From Dactylosporangium vinaceum (GTDB taxonomy: Bacteria > Actinomycetota > Actinomycetes > Mycobacteriales > Micromonosporaceae): a stretch of DNA of 64,000 bases. The position numbers and the translations under genes are program-made. The notes under the pieces were generated by a model. That model saw nothing but the letters and a program-made list of their open reading frames with translations, ran no database searches and was not told where the DNA came from. Below are positions 16,851 to 25,931 of the stretch, piece by piece (position 1 is the stretch's first letter; each line of letters starts with the position of its first letter). The stretch is taken from assembly GCF_019904175.1 (NCBI RefSeq), contig NZ_CP061913.1, positions 8,122,001 to 8,186,000 of the forward strand, read 5' to 3'.

Positions 16851-18020
16851 ATGATTGCGATGACGGAGAGTGCGTTCGGCGTCCGGTCCGCCTCGCCCGC
16901 GACGCTCGGCGGATCGCTCGCCGCGATCGGCCGCGACCGGCCGGTGGTCTTCGACGAGCTGATGGGCGCGCCGCTGGTCCTGCGGCACCGGGACGTGTCG
17001 GCGGCCCTGCGCGACACGGCGACGTTCAGCACGCGGTTCTACGGCATGGGGCCGATGAGCTCCGCGATGATCGCCCTCGACGGGCCCGAGCACGCCCGGC
17101 GGCGGCGCATCCACAACCGCTTCTTCAGCCCGGGCGCCACCGCGCAGTACGCCCGGATCGTCGAGCCGATCGCGCAGCAGACCTTCGGCTCACTGCCCGC
17201 GGCGCTCGACCTGGTCGGTGAGCGCATCGCCGCCTACCCCATGCGGGTGTTCATGGGCCTGCTCGGCGTCCCGGACGACCCCGGCGAGCAGGGCCTCACG
17301 TGGGTGCGCACCATCATGGCCTGGCTGGCCGCGCCGATGGACCCGAGCCTCGCCGGGCCCGGGGAAGCCGCGCTCGCGCAGCTGCAGGCCTACACGACGG
17401 CGCTCGTCGAGGCCGAGCGGGCCCGGCCCGGCGACAACCTGCTCGGCCAGATCGTCCAGGCCCACGTCGACGAGGGCGGGTACACCCCGGAGGCGGTGAC
17501 TGTCGCGGTCATCTCCCTGCTCCTCGGCGGCTTCGAGACGACGGTGCAGCTGCTGACCGGCACGATCGCCGCATTGCTGCTGCACCCCGGCGTGCTGCGG
17601 GAGGTACAGGCGGAGTCGGCACTGCTCGATGCGGCGCTCGACGAGTCGCTGCGCTGGGCGGCGCCGACGGCCGGGCTGTATCGCCTGGTGCTGCGCGACA
17701 CCGAGATCGCCGGGACGCCCGTCGCGGCCGGCGGCATGGTGTATCTCGCGATCGCCGGGGCGCACTTCGACGAGTCGGTCTATCCGGACCCGCACGAGTT
17801 CCGGCTCGACCGGCCGGGCCCGCACCTCGGCTTCGGCGTCGGCCCGCACTACTGCATCGGCGCGCCGCTGGCCCGCCTGGAGGCCCGCACCGCCCTGTCC
17901 GCCCTGTTCACGGGCGCACCCCGGCTGCGCCTCGACCCGTCGGCGCCACTCGATTTCCACTACAGCGCCCGCGGCTTCCCGCAGCACGGCGCCGACACGC
18001 TGCGGGTGCTCACGAACTGA
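16851..18020 (+). CDS. Cytochrome P450
   Basis: A 389-residue P450. The I-helix oxygen-binding motif is 'LLLGGFETT', the K-helix ExxR is 'ESLR', and the heme-binding loop is 'FGVGPHYCIGAPLARLE' with the axial Cys at about residue 335. Length is normal for soluble bacterial P450s. The oxygen-activating pair is Gly-Phe-Glu-Thr rather than the commoner Gly-x-Asp/Glu-Thr with Ala in front, still functional in type. It depends on external ferredoxin and reductase, none of which is encoded nearby. It follows the DUF574 methyltransferase by 18 nt, so the two might modify one metabolite. Substrate unknown. Confidence 0.95.
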   Translation: MIAMTESAFGVRSASPATLGGSLAAIGRDRPVVFDELMGAPLVLRHRDVSAALRDTATFSTRFYGMGPMSSAMIALDGPEHARRRRIHNRFFSPGATAQYARIVEPIAQQTFGSLPAALDLVGERIAAYPMRVFMGLLGVPDDPGEQGLTWVRTIMAWLAAPMDPSLAGPGEAALAQLQAYTTALVEAERARPGDNLLGQIVQAHVDEGGYTPEAVTVAVISLLLGGFETTVQLLTGTIAALLLHPGVLREVQAESALLDAALDESLRWAAPTAGLYRLVLRDTEIAGTPVAAGGMVYLAIAGAHFDESVYPDPHEFRLDRPGPHLGFGVGPHYCIGAPLARLEARTALSALFTGAPRLRLDPSAPLDFHYSARGFPQHGADTLRVLTN

Positions 18021-18171
18021 AGGCCCAAGCAGCGGATTCGGTACCGCCGGTGCGCCGGACTGGTCGCTGACCGCAACTCGACACCCACCAGTCATCGACG
18101 CCACTCGCTCCGAAGTCCTCGCGCAGGCGGTCCGACAGCCCGGACCGCCACGATGTGGGAGGACCACACAG

Positions 18172-19812
18172 ATGCGATTCGCTACCGTCCTGCGGGCCGG
18201 CGCCGCCACGGTGCTGGCCGGCGGTGTCGCGCTGGCCGGCCTGGGGCCCGTCGGCTCAGCGGCGTCGAGCCACCGGGAGGCCCCGCTCATCGCGGCCGAC
18301 CCGGCGGTCGACAACACCGACCTCTACGCGTTCGCCAGCCCCGAGCGGGCCGGCTACGTCACGTTCATCGCCAACTGGCAGCCGTTCGAGGACCCGGACG
18401 GCGGCCCGAACTTCTTCCCGTTCGCGACCGACGCGGCGTACCTGATCAACGTCGACAGCGACGGCGACGCCAAGGCCGACGCCGTGTTCCGCTACACGTT
18501 CAGCAACGTCGACAAGCGCGGCGGCGACACCTTCCTCTACGCCAACGGCCCGGTCACGTCGCTCGACGACGAGAACCTGCTGTTCCGCCAGACCTACACC
18601 CTCGAGTCCTCGTTCCACGGTGAGCCGTGGAAGACGAGGGTCACCGGCGCGCCCGTCGCCCCGTCCCGGGTGGGCCGGGCGACGATGCCGGACTACGCGA
18701 AGCTGCGCGGCGACGCGAACAAGCGCCTCCCGGGCGGCTGGAACACGTTCGCCGGCCAGGCCGACGACCCGTTCTACCTGGATCTGCGAGTGTTCGACCT
18801 GCTCTACGGCGGTGACCTGAGCGAGGTCGGGCGCGACACGCTGCAGGGGTACAACGTCAACACCATCGCCCTGCAGGTCCCGTTCACCGATGTGGCGCTC
18901 AAGGGCGATCCGAAGCGCAACCCGGTCATCGGCGTGTGGACGACCACCGAGCGGGCCCGGACCAGGATCACCGGAAACTCGGCCGACAAGGCTGCCACCG
19001 GCGCCGCGGCCGACATCCGCACCGGCGAGCGGGTGCAGGTGTCCCGCCTCGGCAACCCGCTGGTGAACGAGGTCGTGGTGCCGGCCGCGCTCAAGGACGC
19101 GTTCAACTCGATAAGCCCCGACAAGGACGCCGGCATCCCGGCCGTCGTGGCCCGGGTGACCGATCCCGAGCTGCCCCGGCTCATCGAGGGCATCTACAAG
19201 GTCCCGGCGCCGCCCGCCCCGCGCAACGACCTGGTCGAGATCTTCCTGACCGGCATCACGACGAAGGCGAACGGCCCCATCAAGGCCGACCTGAACTCGC
19301 AGCTGAACAACGCCGACGTCGACCCGGCCGGCTTCAAGCCGTCGGAGATGCTGCGGCTCAACCTGGGCGTGCCGGTGACGGCGCGGCCGAACCGGCTCGG
19401 GGTGCTCGCCGGTGACCTGCAGGGCTTCCCGAACGGCCGCCGGCTCGCCGACGACGTCGTGGACATCTCGCTGCAGGCCGTCGAGGGCGCGGCCCAGACC
19501 GGCACGCTCGTCGACGCGCTGGCGGCCGGCGACAAGGTCGACGCGAACGACAGCGCATTCGGGGACTCGTTCCCGTACGTCGCGCTGCCCAACACCACGA
19601 AGGCGTCCTCGTCGTCCGCCCCGGGTGGCGCAGCGTCGTCGGCCGCGCCGGCGCCCGGCTCGGTCGGCGGCTCGGTCGACGCTAAGCCGTCGGCGTTCGA
19701 GTCCGGCTCCGGCATGACCGCGGTGGCGGCCGGCACCGCCGCCCTGGCCGCGGGGCTCGGCGCGACGCTGTTCGTCGGCTGGTGGCGGCGCCGCAACAAC
19801 CCACTCTCCTGA
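18172..19812 (+). CDS. DUF4331 secreted protein with C-terminal membrane anchor
   Basis: A 546-residue protein. A signal peptide covers about residues 1-30, with 'SSHREAPLIAADPAVDNTDL' right after it, the diagnostic start of DUF4331. The domain extends to about residue 470; a Ser/Ala/Pro linker then leads to a hydrophobic helix (about 519-538) and a basic tail 'WWRRRNN', so the protein is tethered to the outer face of the membrane. ATG 18172 follows GGGAGGA. It heads a three-gene operon with a TPR protein (32-nt gap) and a NicO-like transporter. DUF4331 proteins are of unknown function; context suggests envelope metal handling. Confidence 0.9.
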   Translation: MRFATVLRAGAATVLAGGVALAGLGPVGSAASSHREAPLIAADPAVDNTDLYAFASPERAGYVTFIANWQPFEDPDGGPNFFPFATDAAYLINVDSDGDAKADAVFRYTFSNVDKRGGDTFLYANGPVTSLDDENLLFRQTYTLESSFHGEPWKTRVTGAPVAPSRVGRATMPDYAKLRGDANKRLPGGWNTFAGQADDPFYLDLRVFDLLYGGDLSEVGRDTLQGYNVNTIALQVPFTDVALKGDPKRNPVIGVWTTTERARTRITGNSADKAATGAAADIRTGERVQVSRLGNPLVNEVVVPAALKDAFNSISPDKDAGIPAVVARVTDPELPRLIEGIYKVPAPPAPRNDLVEIFLTGITTKANGPIKADLNSQLNNADVDPAGFKPSEMLRLNLGVPVTARPNRLGVLAGDLQGFPNGRRLADDVVDISLQAVEGAAQTGTLVDALAAGDKVDANDSAFGDSFPYVALPNTTKASSSSAPGGAASSAAPAPGSVGGSVDAKPSAFESGSGMTAVAAGTAALAAGLGATLFVGWWRRRNNPLS

Positions 19813-19844
19813 CCCGAGCCGCTTGCTGAAAGGAGGCGATCGCC

Positions 19845-21125
19845 GTGCGACTTCGCAGACTCATGACCGTGGCACTTGCCGCCGCGCTGCTGTTCGGGCT
19901 CGGCGCGCTCGTCGGGCGCACCCGCAGTACCACCGAAACCGCTTTTGGCAGTGCCGAACGGCCGGCCGCGAAACTTCCCGCGGCGATCGCCGCCTATCAG
20001 GACCGGCTCCGCAAGGTCCCCGGCGACTGGACCACCTGGGCCGCGCTCGGCTCGGCCTACCTCGAGCAGGCCCGGGCCACCGCCGACCCGTCCTACTACC
20101 CGAAGGCCTCCGGCGCGCTCGACAAGTCGCTGGAGGTGCGGCCGGGCAACGCCCTGGCGCTGGCCGGGCTCGGCGCGCTGGCCAACGCCCGCCACGACTT
20201 CGCCGCGGCCCGCGGACTGGCCCGGCAGGCGCTCGCCGCCGACCCGTACTCCGGCACCGCCTACGGCGTGCTCGCCGACGCCGCGACGCAGCTCGGGCTG
20301 GCGGCCGAGGCCACTGACGCGGTGCAGCACATGCTGGACCTGCAGCCGGGTCTCACGTCGTACTCCCGGGCCTCCTACGACCTGGAGCAGCACGGCCGGC
20401 GCACCGAGGCGATCGACCTCATGCGGCGGGCCCTCACCGCGGCGACGGAGCCGGCCGACATCGCGTTCTGCCATCAGCACCTGGCGTCGCTGGCGTGGGC
20501 GGCGGGTGACGTGGCCACCGCCTCCAGCGAGGTCGCGCTCGGCCTCGCCGCCGACGACACGGCCGCCGGCCTGTGGCAGCTGCGGTCCCGGGTCGACGCG
20601 GCGGCCGGCGACCTCGCCGCGGCACTTGCCGATCTGGACCGGGTCGTGGCCCGCACCCCGACCGTCGACGCGCTCGTCGAGCAGGCCCGCCTCCTGCAGG
20701 CGGCCGGCCGCGACCCGGCGCCGGCGCTGGCCCTCGCCGACGCCGCGCACACGCTGTTCGCCGCGAACGGCGGCACCGACGACCTCGGCGCGGCCGCCCT
20801 GGCGATGGCGGCCGGGCGGCCCGCGCAGGCCGTGCAGCTCGCCCTGCGGGAGTGGGACCGCCGGCAGTTCGCCGAGGTCGCCGACGCCGTGGCCTGGAGC
20901 CTGCACGCGGCCGGGCGGTCGGCGGAGGCGGTGCCGTACATCGGCAAGGCCGAGGCCCTGGGCCGGCTCGACCCGACTGTCGCGTTCCACCACGGGATGA
21001 TCGCCCTCGGCGCCGGCGACCGGGTCACCGCGGCCCTGCAGCTACAGCTGGCGCTCTCCCTCAACCCGCACTTCAACCCGGTCGACGCCCCGATCGCCAC
21101 GCAGACGCTGGCGGGTCTGCGATGA
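19845..21125 (+). CDS. Membrane-anchored TPR-repeat protein
   Basis: A 426-residue protein with an uncleaved-looking N-terminal signal/anchor (residues about 5-25) and then tetratricopeptide-type repeats through its length, e.g. 'ALGSAYLEQARATADPSYYP', 'ALAGLGALANARHDFAAARG' and 'AYGVLADAATQLGLAAEATD'. The start is GTG 19845 with AGGAGG 8-9 nt upstream. The stop overlaps the ATG of the next gene (ATGA). Probably an extracytoplasmic scaffold connecting the DUF4331 protein and the transporter; no enzymatic motif. Confidence 0.85.
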   Translation: MRLRRLMTVALAAALLFGLGALVGRTRSTTETAFGSAERPAAKLPAAIAAYQDRLRKVPGDWTTWAALGSAYLEQARATADPSYYPKASGALDKSLEVRPGNALALAGLGALANARHDFAAARGLARQALAADPYSGTAYGVLADAATQLGLAAEATDAVQHMLDLQPGLTSYSRASYDLEQHGRRTEAIDLMRRALTAATEPADIAFCHQHLASLAWAAGDVATASSEVALGLAADDTAAGLWQLRSRVDAAAGDLAAALADLDRVVARTPTVDALVEQARLLQAAGRDPAPALALADAAHTLFAANGGTDDLGAAALAMAAGRPAQAVQLALREWDRRQFAEVADAVAWSLHAAGRSAEAVPYIGKAEALGRLDPTVAFHHGMIALGAGDRVTAALQLQLALSLNPHFNPVDAPIATQTLAGLR

Positions 21126-22636
21126 GGCGTCTCCTGCTGTTCGTGCTCATGTTCGCGGGGGTACTGCTGGTGCCGGCAACGGCCGCCGAAGCGCACCCGC
21201 TCGGCAACTTCTCGGTCAACCAGCTCGCGGCGCTGTCGTTCACCCCGTCCGACGTCACGGTGGCGGTGACTGTCGACTTCGCGGAGCTGCCGACCTTGCA
21301 AGAGTCGCTGGACGCCGCGGCGGAGTGCGACGCGTTCCGGTCGTCGTTCGCGGTGCGGGTCGACGGGTCGCCGCTGGCCTTCTCGGTGGCCTCGCCGTCG
21401 CTTGTGTACTCCCCCGGCTCCGGCGGCCTGCGCACCAGCCGCCTGACGTGCACGCTGGCGGCGCCGGCCCCACTTGACCGGCAGGTCTCCGTCGACGTGG
21501 CCACTCACTACCGCGACGACCGCGTGGGGTGGCGCGAGCTGACGGCGGTGGCCACGGGCGTGCACCTGGTGGACTCGCCGCTGCCGACCGGCTCGCGCAC
21601 CGACGGTCTGCGCACGTATCCGGACGATCTGCTGAGCTCGCCGCCGGACGTACGGACCGCGCACCTGTCCGTGGCGCCCGGAGGGGCCTCGTCTCCGCCT
21701 GCTTCGCCGTCTTCGCCGTCCTCGCTGTCTTCACCGACTTCGCTGTCTTCGCTGCCTTGGTGGCTTTCGCGGGCGGACGCGGCGCTGCGGGGCTTCGTGG
21801 GGTCGCGGTCCTTGACGCCGTGGGTCGGCTTCCTGGCCGTGCTGTTGGCCCTGGTGCTGGGCGGCGCGCACGCCGCGCTGCCCGGCCACGGCAAGACGGT
21901 GATGGCCGCATACCTGGCCGGCCGGCAGGGGCGACCCCGCGATGCGCTGGCGGTGGGCGCGACGGTCACGCTGACGCACACGGGCGGCGTGCTGGCGCTG
22001 GGCCTGCTCCTGACCTCTGTCGCCGGCCTGGCGGGAGAGACGGTCCTGGCCTGGCTGGGCGTGGTGAGCGGTTTGCTGGTGGCGGCGGTGGGCGTGGGCA
22101 TGCTACGAAACCGCCGCCTGACCACGGCCCACTCCCACGCGCATTCCCACTCGCACTCGCACTCGCACGGCTTTGCGGCGGACCGTTCCCACTCACACGA
22201 TGACGGCTTTGCGGCGGGTCACTCCCACTCGCACGACCACGGCTCGGGGGCGGGCCACTCCCACTCGCACGACCACGGCTTTGCGGCGGGTCACTCGCAC
22301 TCGCACGCGCCTGGGCGGCCGAGCCGCTGGGCGATCGTCGGCATGGGCGTGGCCGGCGGCCTGGTCCCGAGCCCGTCAGCGCTTGTCGTGCTCCTGGGCG
22401 CGATAAGCCTGGGTCGCACCTGGTTCGGCATCCTCCTGGTGCTGGCCTACGGCGCCGGCATGGCCGCCGTCCTCACCGCCGCCGGCCTCCTCCTGATCCG
22501 CATCCGCGATCGCTGGCGCCGGCCCACCCGCCTGCGCCTACCCGCACGCCTGGCCGCGTGGGCCCCGAACGGTACCGCCGCCCTGGTCCTGATCGTCGGC
22601 TCGGCCCTGGCCATCCGATCCCTGGTAACCCTCTGA
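21122..22636 (+). CDS. NicO/RcnA-like Ni/Co transporter with His-rich loop
   Basis: A 504-residue membrane protein. A signal-like helix is followed by an extracytoplasmic domain of about 190 residues beginning 'AHPLGNFSVNQ' (known at the N-terminus of this group), a Ser/Pro low-complexity stretch, and then a NicO-type transport domain: TM with 'GGAHAALPGHGKTVMAAYL', 'TVTLTHTGGVLALGL', a His-Ser-rich cytoplasmic loop with four 12-residue repeats (codons 22169-22312) and 'GGLVPSPSALVVLLGA'. RcnA-type proteins export Ni2+/Co2+; the histidines bind metal. It overlaps the upstream TPR gene by 4 nt. Direction of transport and metal are inferred from family. Confidence 0.88.
   Translation: MRRLLLFVLMFAGVLLVPATAAEAHPLGNFSVNQLAALSFTPSDVTVAVTVDFAELPTLQESLDAAAECDAFRSSFAVRVDGSPLAFSVASPSLVYSPGSGGLRTSRLTCTLAAPAPLDRQVSVDVATHYRDDRVGWRELTAVATGVHLVDSPLPTGSRTDGLRTYPDDLLSSPPDVRTAHLSVAPGGASSPPASPSSPSSLSSPTSLSSLPWWLSRADAALRGFVGSRSLTPWVGFLAVLLALVLGGAHAALPGHGKTVMAAYLAGRQGRPRDALAVGATVTLTHTGGVLALGLLLTSVAGLAGETVLAWLGVVSGLLVAAVGVGMLRNRRLTTAHSHAHSHSHSHSHGFAADRSHSHDDGFAAGHSHSHDHGSGAGHSHSHDHGFAAGHSHSHAPGRPSRWAIVGMGVAGGLVPSPSALVVLLGAISLGRTWFGILLVLAYGAGMAAVLTAAGLLLIRIRDRWRRPTRLRLPARLAAWAPNGTAALVLIVGSALAIRSLVTL
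22169..22312 (+). repeat. Four 36-bp tandem repeats coding the His-rich loop
   Basis: Units at 22169, 22205, 22241 and 22277 each encode a variant of Gly-Phe-Ala-Ala-Gly-His-Ser-His-Ser-His-Asp-His. Units 2 and 4 share almost the same DNA, implying recent duplication or gene conversion. Confidence 0.85.
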
Positions 22637-22864
22637 GGACAGAAATACGCGAAGGCGGGGCAGGCGCACGGCAGCGGGGCCGGGTATTCTGTGGCCCAGG
22701 CAGTTGCGCCTGCCCGAGCCTGACCCGGCCGCCCACGCCGTCCGGGATGAAGGCCAAGAGGCAACGACTCAGCGCACCGATTCGGGCTGCCCTGTGTCCC
22801 CAGCCCGGCGGAAAGCCACCAACCGTCCGATCGGTGCGAGCGTGGGTAAACGCCGGAGGACCCC

Positions 22865-24052
22865 ATGCCCGAGCAACCACCACACGCCAACCCCGAAGCC
22901 GCCGGCCCACTCCCGTCTCCCGGCATAGGAGGCAACCCCGCTCAGCCAGACACACCACGTGCCGACGTGCCACGCGCAGAGGCACCACCCGCGGACGCAC
23001 GACTCGCGGACGCACCAACCGCCGACGCACCACCCGCGGACTCAGCACCCGCGGACGCACCGCACGCGGACGCACCGCCCCGGAGCGGCGCCGCGCAGCC
23101 GAGCTCCACTCCCCCATCGCCGCGCACCAAAGCGAAATCCCGCACCGGCCGCGACCGGGCCCGCCGCCGAGCGGTACGGGCCCACGCCGCCCAGACCGGC
23201 GTCGCCTACTCGATAGCCGCCCGCCAACTGGCTGCCGCCGCCCTGGCCCCCGGCGAGACGCTGGCCAACACGGGCCGGACCGTCTACCCCACAGCCCTGT
23301 CCCCGGGCCGCTGGACAATCCTGTCCCGCGAGCTTCGCTCCCCGGCCGACAAGCTCGCCGCCACCCGGACCGCCGCCAGAATCCCCACCGGCCGAGCCCG
23401 GCACCTGACCGACCGCTTCCCATCGGCCGAAGCCGCCGGCCACCTCTTCTACAGCGGCGACCTACGCCCAGAACTCCTGGCCATGGTCTACCTGGCGGTG
23501 GCACACGAATACCCGGGCCTGATCCCCTCCCCACTGGACCTGGCCTGGACCGCCGAGCTGGGCGAAGAAACCGCCGTGGACACCACCTGCGCCGACCTGG
23601 ACAAAGCGGCCAGGACCCTGCTGAGCGACCACCCCGCCGCGAGGTGGAACCGCATAGACACCGCCCTCGAGGCAGCTCAGCACCACCAGGACCCCGCCAC
23701 CAGGTACGCCGCCGACCTCCTCACCCTCGCCCACCGCCGCCTCTGCACCCCGACCGAGACGAGGACCGGCGACCCCCAAGTGGCCCCAGCCCCGTGGACG
23801 GGAGTCCGCCAGACCTTGGACGCCCTCCTGGTGGTAGCGGAAGACGGCCACGCCCCCGGCACCCGAGTCCGCGAACCCGGCACAACCCCCCACCGCGAGG
23901 GCACGATCCTGGGCGCCAACTGGCCCACCGTGGGCTCGCCCACGTCCTACGACATCGCGTACGACGACGACCCCACCACCCACACCGTCGCCCCCTCCGA
24001 GATAGTCGTCCTACGAGCCCAGGAGTCCGACGCCCCCGCCCTGGCCCTCTGA
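22865..24052 (+). CDS. Hypothetical actinobacterial protein with pentapeptide-repeat N-terminus
   Basis: A 395-residue protein in three parts: residues 1-75 are Pro/Ala/Asp rich with eight Ala-Asp-Ala-Pro-x repeats; residues 80-110 are strongly basic ('RTGRDRARRRAVRAHAAQTG'); the remainder is helical up to a C-terminal segment beginning 'GTILGANWPTVG', which looks like a small SH3/KOW-type beta barrel. ATG 22865 follows GGAGG. No signal peptide or catalytic motif. The basic segment may contact nucleic acid. I do not recognise a named family. Confidence 0.7.
   Translation: MPEQPPHANPEAAGPLPSPGIGGNPAQPDTPRADVPRAEAPPADARLADAPTADAPPADSAPADAPHADAPPRSGAAQPSSTPPSPRTKAKSRTGRDRARRRAVRAHAAQTGVAYSIAARQLAAAALAPGETLANTGRTVYPTALSPGRWTILSRELRSPADKLAATRTAARIPTGRARHLTDRFPSAEAAGHLFYSGDLRPELLAMVYLAVAHEYPGLIPSPLDLAWTAELGEETAVDTTCADLDKAARTLLSDHPAARWNRIDTALEAAQHHQDPATRYAADLLTLAHRRLCTPTETRTGDPQVAPAPWTGVRQTLDALLVVAEDGHAPGTRVREPGTTPHREGTILGANWPTVGSPTSYDIAYDDDPTTHTVAPSEIVVLRAQESDAPALAL
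22961..23080 (+). repeat. 15-bp tandem repeat (8 units) within hypothetical gene
   Basis: Eight imperfect 15-bp units with consensus GCGGACGCACCACCC encode the pentapeptide Ala-Asp-Ala-Pro-Pro. Copy number may vary between strains, as replication slippage keeps the frame. Confidence 0.85.
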
Positions 24053-24166
24053 GCGCCACCCGGTAACCCATATGGCTACGCATCCACCAGAATCGGCCGC
24101 GGAAACAATCTCACCCGCCTCATGACATCGACACCCGTATTGATTGAGTGCGCTATAATCTCGTGG

Positions 24167-24820
24167 GTGGAGCATATCTCGACATCCGGGACCGGCTGGT
24201 GGAAAGCATTCGCGGACACCGTCCCGGACGGCTATCTGGCTCTGATCGAGGCCGAGGAAGAGGCCACCGAAATCGTGCATTTCCATCCGATGTTCGTGCC
24301 CGGCCTGCTGCAGACCGAGGCGTATGCGTCGGCGCTCACCGAATCGACGAGCCTCAAGGGCGTGACCCACGCCGACGTCGAGCGCCTGGTGCGCGTCCGG
24401 ATGCTGCGGCAGAAGACGGCATTCCGTGCGGAGCGACCGCGGCGGCTGACGTTCGTGCTCGACGAGTCGTGCCTGCACCGGCCGGTCGGCGACCCGGGCG
24501 TCATGTGCGGCCAGCTGGAGCATCTGCTGGAGCTACACGGCCACCCGACGGTTTCGCTGACCGTCACGCCATTCGGGATCGGTCCGCACCCGGGGCTGCT
24601 CGGACCGTTCCTCGTGCTTGACTATCCGGACGGTGCCGACAGCGTGCTGTGCTTCGAGTGGCAGCAGGGCAACACGGTAGTCCGGGGACGCCCCGATCTG
24701 ATCCAGCACTACCGCACCCTCGTCGAGCGGCTGACCCAGACGGACCCGACCGGCAGCGCAACCGAGGAGCTGCTGCGCTCGGCGCTGCGGCGGGCCGCGG
24801 CTCCGGTTGGCGGCAGCTGA
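24167..24820 (+). CDS. DUF5753-domain protein lacking the usual N-terminal HTH
   Basis: A 217-residue protein consisting essentially of a DUF5753 domain ('EATEIVHFHPMFVPGLLQTE', 'LDESCLHRPVGDPGVMCGQL', 'FLVLDYPDGADSVLCFEWQQ'). Relatives (Scr1-type regulators) carry an N-terminal XRE helix-turn-helix of about 70 residues that is missing here. GTG 24167 is chosen because a TATAAT (24154-24159) ends 7 nt before it, consistent with a leaderless mRNA; ATG 24122 would place that box inside the gene. Either a truncated paralogue or a dominant-negative/ligand-binding partner of the complete HTH-DUF5753 protein nearby. Confidence 0.7.
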   Translation: MEHISTSGTGWWKAFADTVPDGYLALIEAEEEATEIVHFHPMFVPGLLQTEAYASALTESTSLKGVTHADVERLVRVRMLRQKTAFRAERPRRLTFVLDESCLHRPVGDPGVMCGQLEHLLELHGHPTVSLTVTPFGIGPHPGLLGPFLVLDYPDGADSVLCFEWQQGNTVVRGRPDLIQHYRTLVERLTQTDPTGSATEELLRSALRRAAAPVGGS

Positions 24821-24851
24821 CCGTCACCAACCGGACGCAGTGGAAGGCGTT

Positions 24852-25058
24852 CTAATGCAAAGCGCCCGTGCGCACGGCGGCGACGAAGCCGCGCCAGGCC
24901 TCAGGCGAACAGGCGAGCACAGGTCCGCCCGGATCCTTCGAGTCTCGCACCCCGATCCCGATGGCCGGCAGTACAGCGAATTCGACACAGTTGGCCGTGT
25001 CGGAGCTGTAACTGCTCTTACGCCAGCGCACGAGACTCTCAATCCGCGCAAGATTCAT
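24852..25058 (-). CDS. DUF397 domain protein
   Basis: A 68-residue protein with the DUF397 signature 'RWRKSSYSSDTANCVEFAVL' followed by 'GVRDSKDPGGPVLACSPEAW' and a short C-terminal helix. DUF397 proteins are encoded next to HTH-DUF5753 regulators across actinobacteria; in the Scr pairs they act as small partners that interact with the regulator, in a toxin-antitoxin-like or anti-regulator manner. It lies 36 nt downstream of the HTH-DUF5753 gene. A copy of GCGCAAGATT overlaps its first codons. Confidence 0.93.
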   Translation of the reverse strand: MNLARIESLVRWRKSSYSSDTANCVEFAVLPAIGIGVRDSKDPGGPVLACSPEAWRGFVAAVRTGALH

Positions 25059-25094
25059 CTTCCGGTATTCCCTCCTATGGTTTCCGACCCCTTA

Positions 25095-25913
25095 CTAAGG
25101 GGTGGCGGCGAAAATTTCAGCCGATTCTTGGGCACTCAGGGCCAGCTCTTGCAGCGCCGCAAAGCATGCGCGGTACCGGTGCACTTCATCCGGAAGGTGA
25201 CGAAGCACGCCGCCGGTCAAACCATCACAGAAAACGTGCGGCGGAGTTGCAGCGGCGGCGGCGAAGTCCAGGATCGCGAATTGTCCTGTCACCGCGGGGT
25301 GCGCACCGACCGCGAGCGGTAGTACGCGAATCGTGGTGGACGGCCGCTCGACGAATTCACCTAGGCGAATCATCTGCCGACGCATGATGTCGGCGCTACC
25401 GACCGGCCGGCGCAGCACGGCCTCATCGATGATCACGTCGAGGGCGACGGGGCTGGTGAACACGGCCTGCCGCTGCAGGCGGAGCGACAGCCGCTCCTCC
25501 GCGAGCTCCGGCTCGGGCTCTGGCGTCGCGTCGATCACGGCCGCGGCATACTCGGGTATCTGCAGCAGGCCGGGCACGACCGCTGCCGCATACATAGAGA
25601 TCCGTTCGGCGGTGCGCTCCAGTGTGGCGTACTCCCCATAGGCGGCCGGCACGGCGGCGCCCGCAGACCCGGCCGCCGGATCACCGGCCAGGAGGGCCGT
25701 CAGCCTCGACCGGATGGTGTCGTCGGCGCCGTAGAGGTCGAGCAGCGCCGCCAGGTCGGCGCTCATGACTCGCGACTTCGCGTTCTCGATGCGGCTCAGC
25801 TTGCTGGCGTTCCACCCCAGCTCATGAGCTACTTCGCGGGCTCGGCGTCCCCGGGCTTCCCGGATTTGCCGCAGCTGCGCGCTGACCTCCTGCGACGGCT
25901 CGGTGCCGGACAT
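25095..25913 (-). CDS. XRE HTH plus DUF5753 regulator (Scr1-like)
   Basis: A 272-residue protein. The N-terminal HTH is 'SAQLRQIREARGRRAREVAH' followed by 'LGWNASKLSRIENAKSRVM'; residues 85-272 are DUF5753 ('SMYAAAVVPGLLQIPEYAAA', 'DVIIDEAVLRRPVGSADIMR', 'FAILDFAAA'). It forms a minus-strand pair with the DUF397 gene. The ATG at 25913 gives the normal N-terminus. Its promoter region contains several TTGCGCAA-type sites and a 10-bp perfect inverted repeat, which may be its own operator. Confidence 0.92.
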   Translation of the reverse strand: MSGTEPSQEVSAQLRQIREARGRRAREVAHELGWNASKLSRIENAKSRVMSADLAALLDLYGADDTIRSRLTALLAGDPAAGSAGAAVPAAYGEYATLERTAERISMYAAAVVPGLLQIPEYAAAVIDATPEPEPELAEERLSLRLQRQAVFTSPVALDVIIDEAVLRRPVGSADIMRRQMIRLGEFVERPSTTIRVLPLAVGAHPAVTGQFAILDFAAAAATPPHVFCDGLTGGVLRHLPDEVHRYRACFAALQELALSAQESAEIFAATP

Positions 25914-25931
25914 CCGCTCACAGTAACTCAG

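Noticed and set aside
22131..22312. Regular short repeats, considered as a CRISPR array
   Set aside because: They are in-frame codons for a His-Ser repeat within a transporter, with no spacers.
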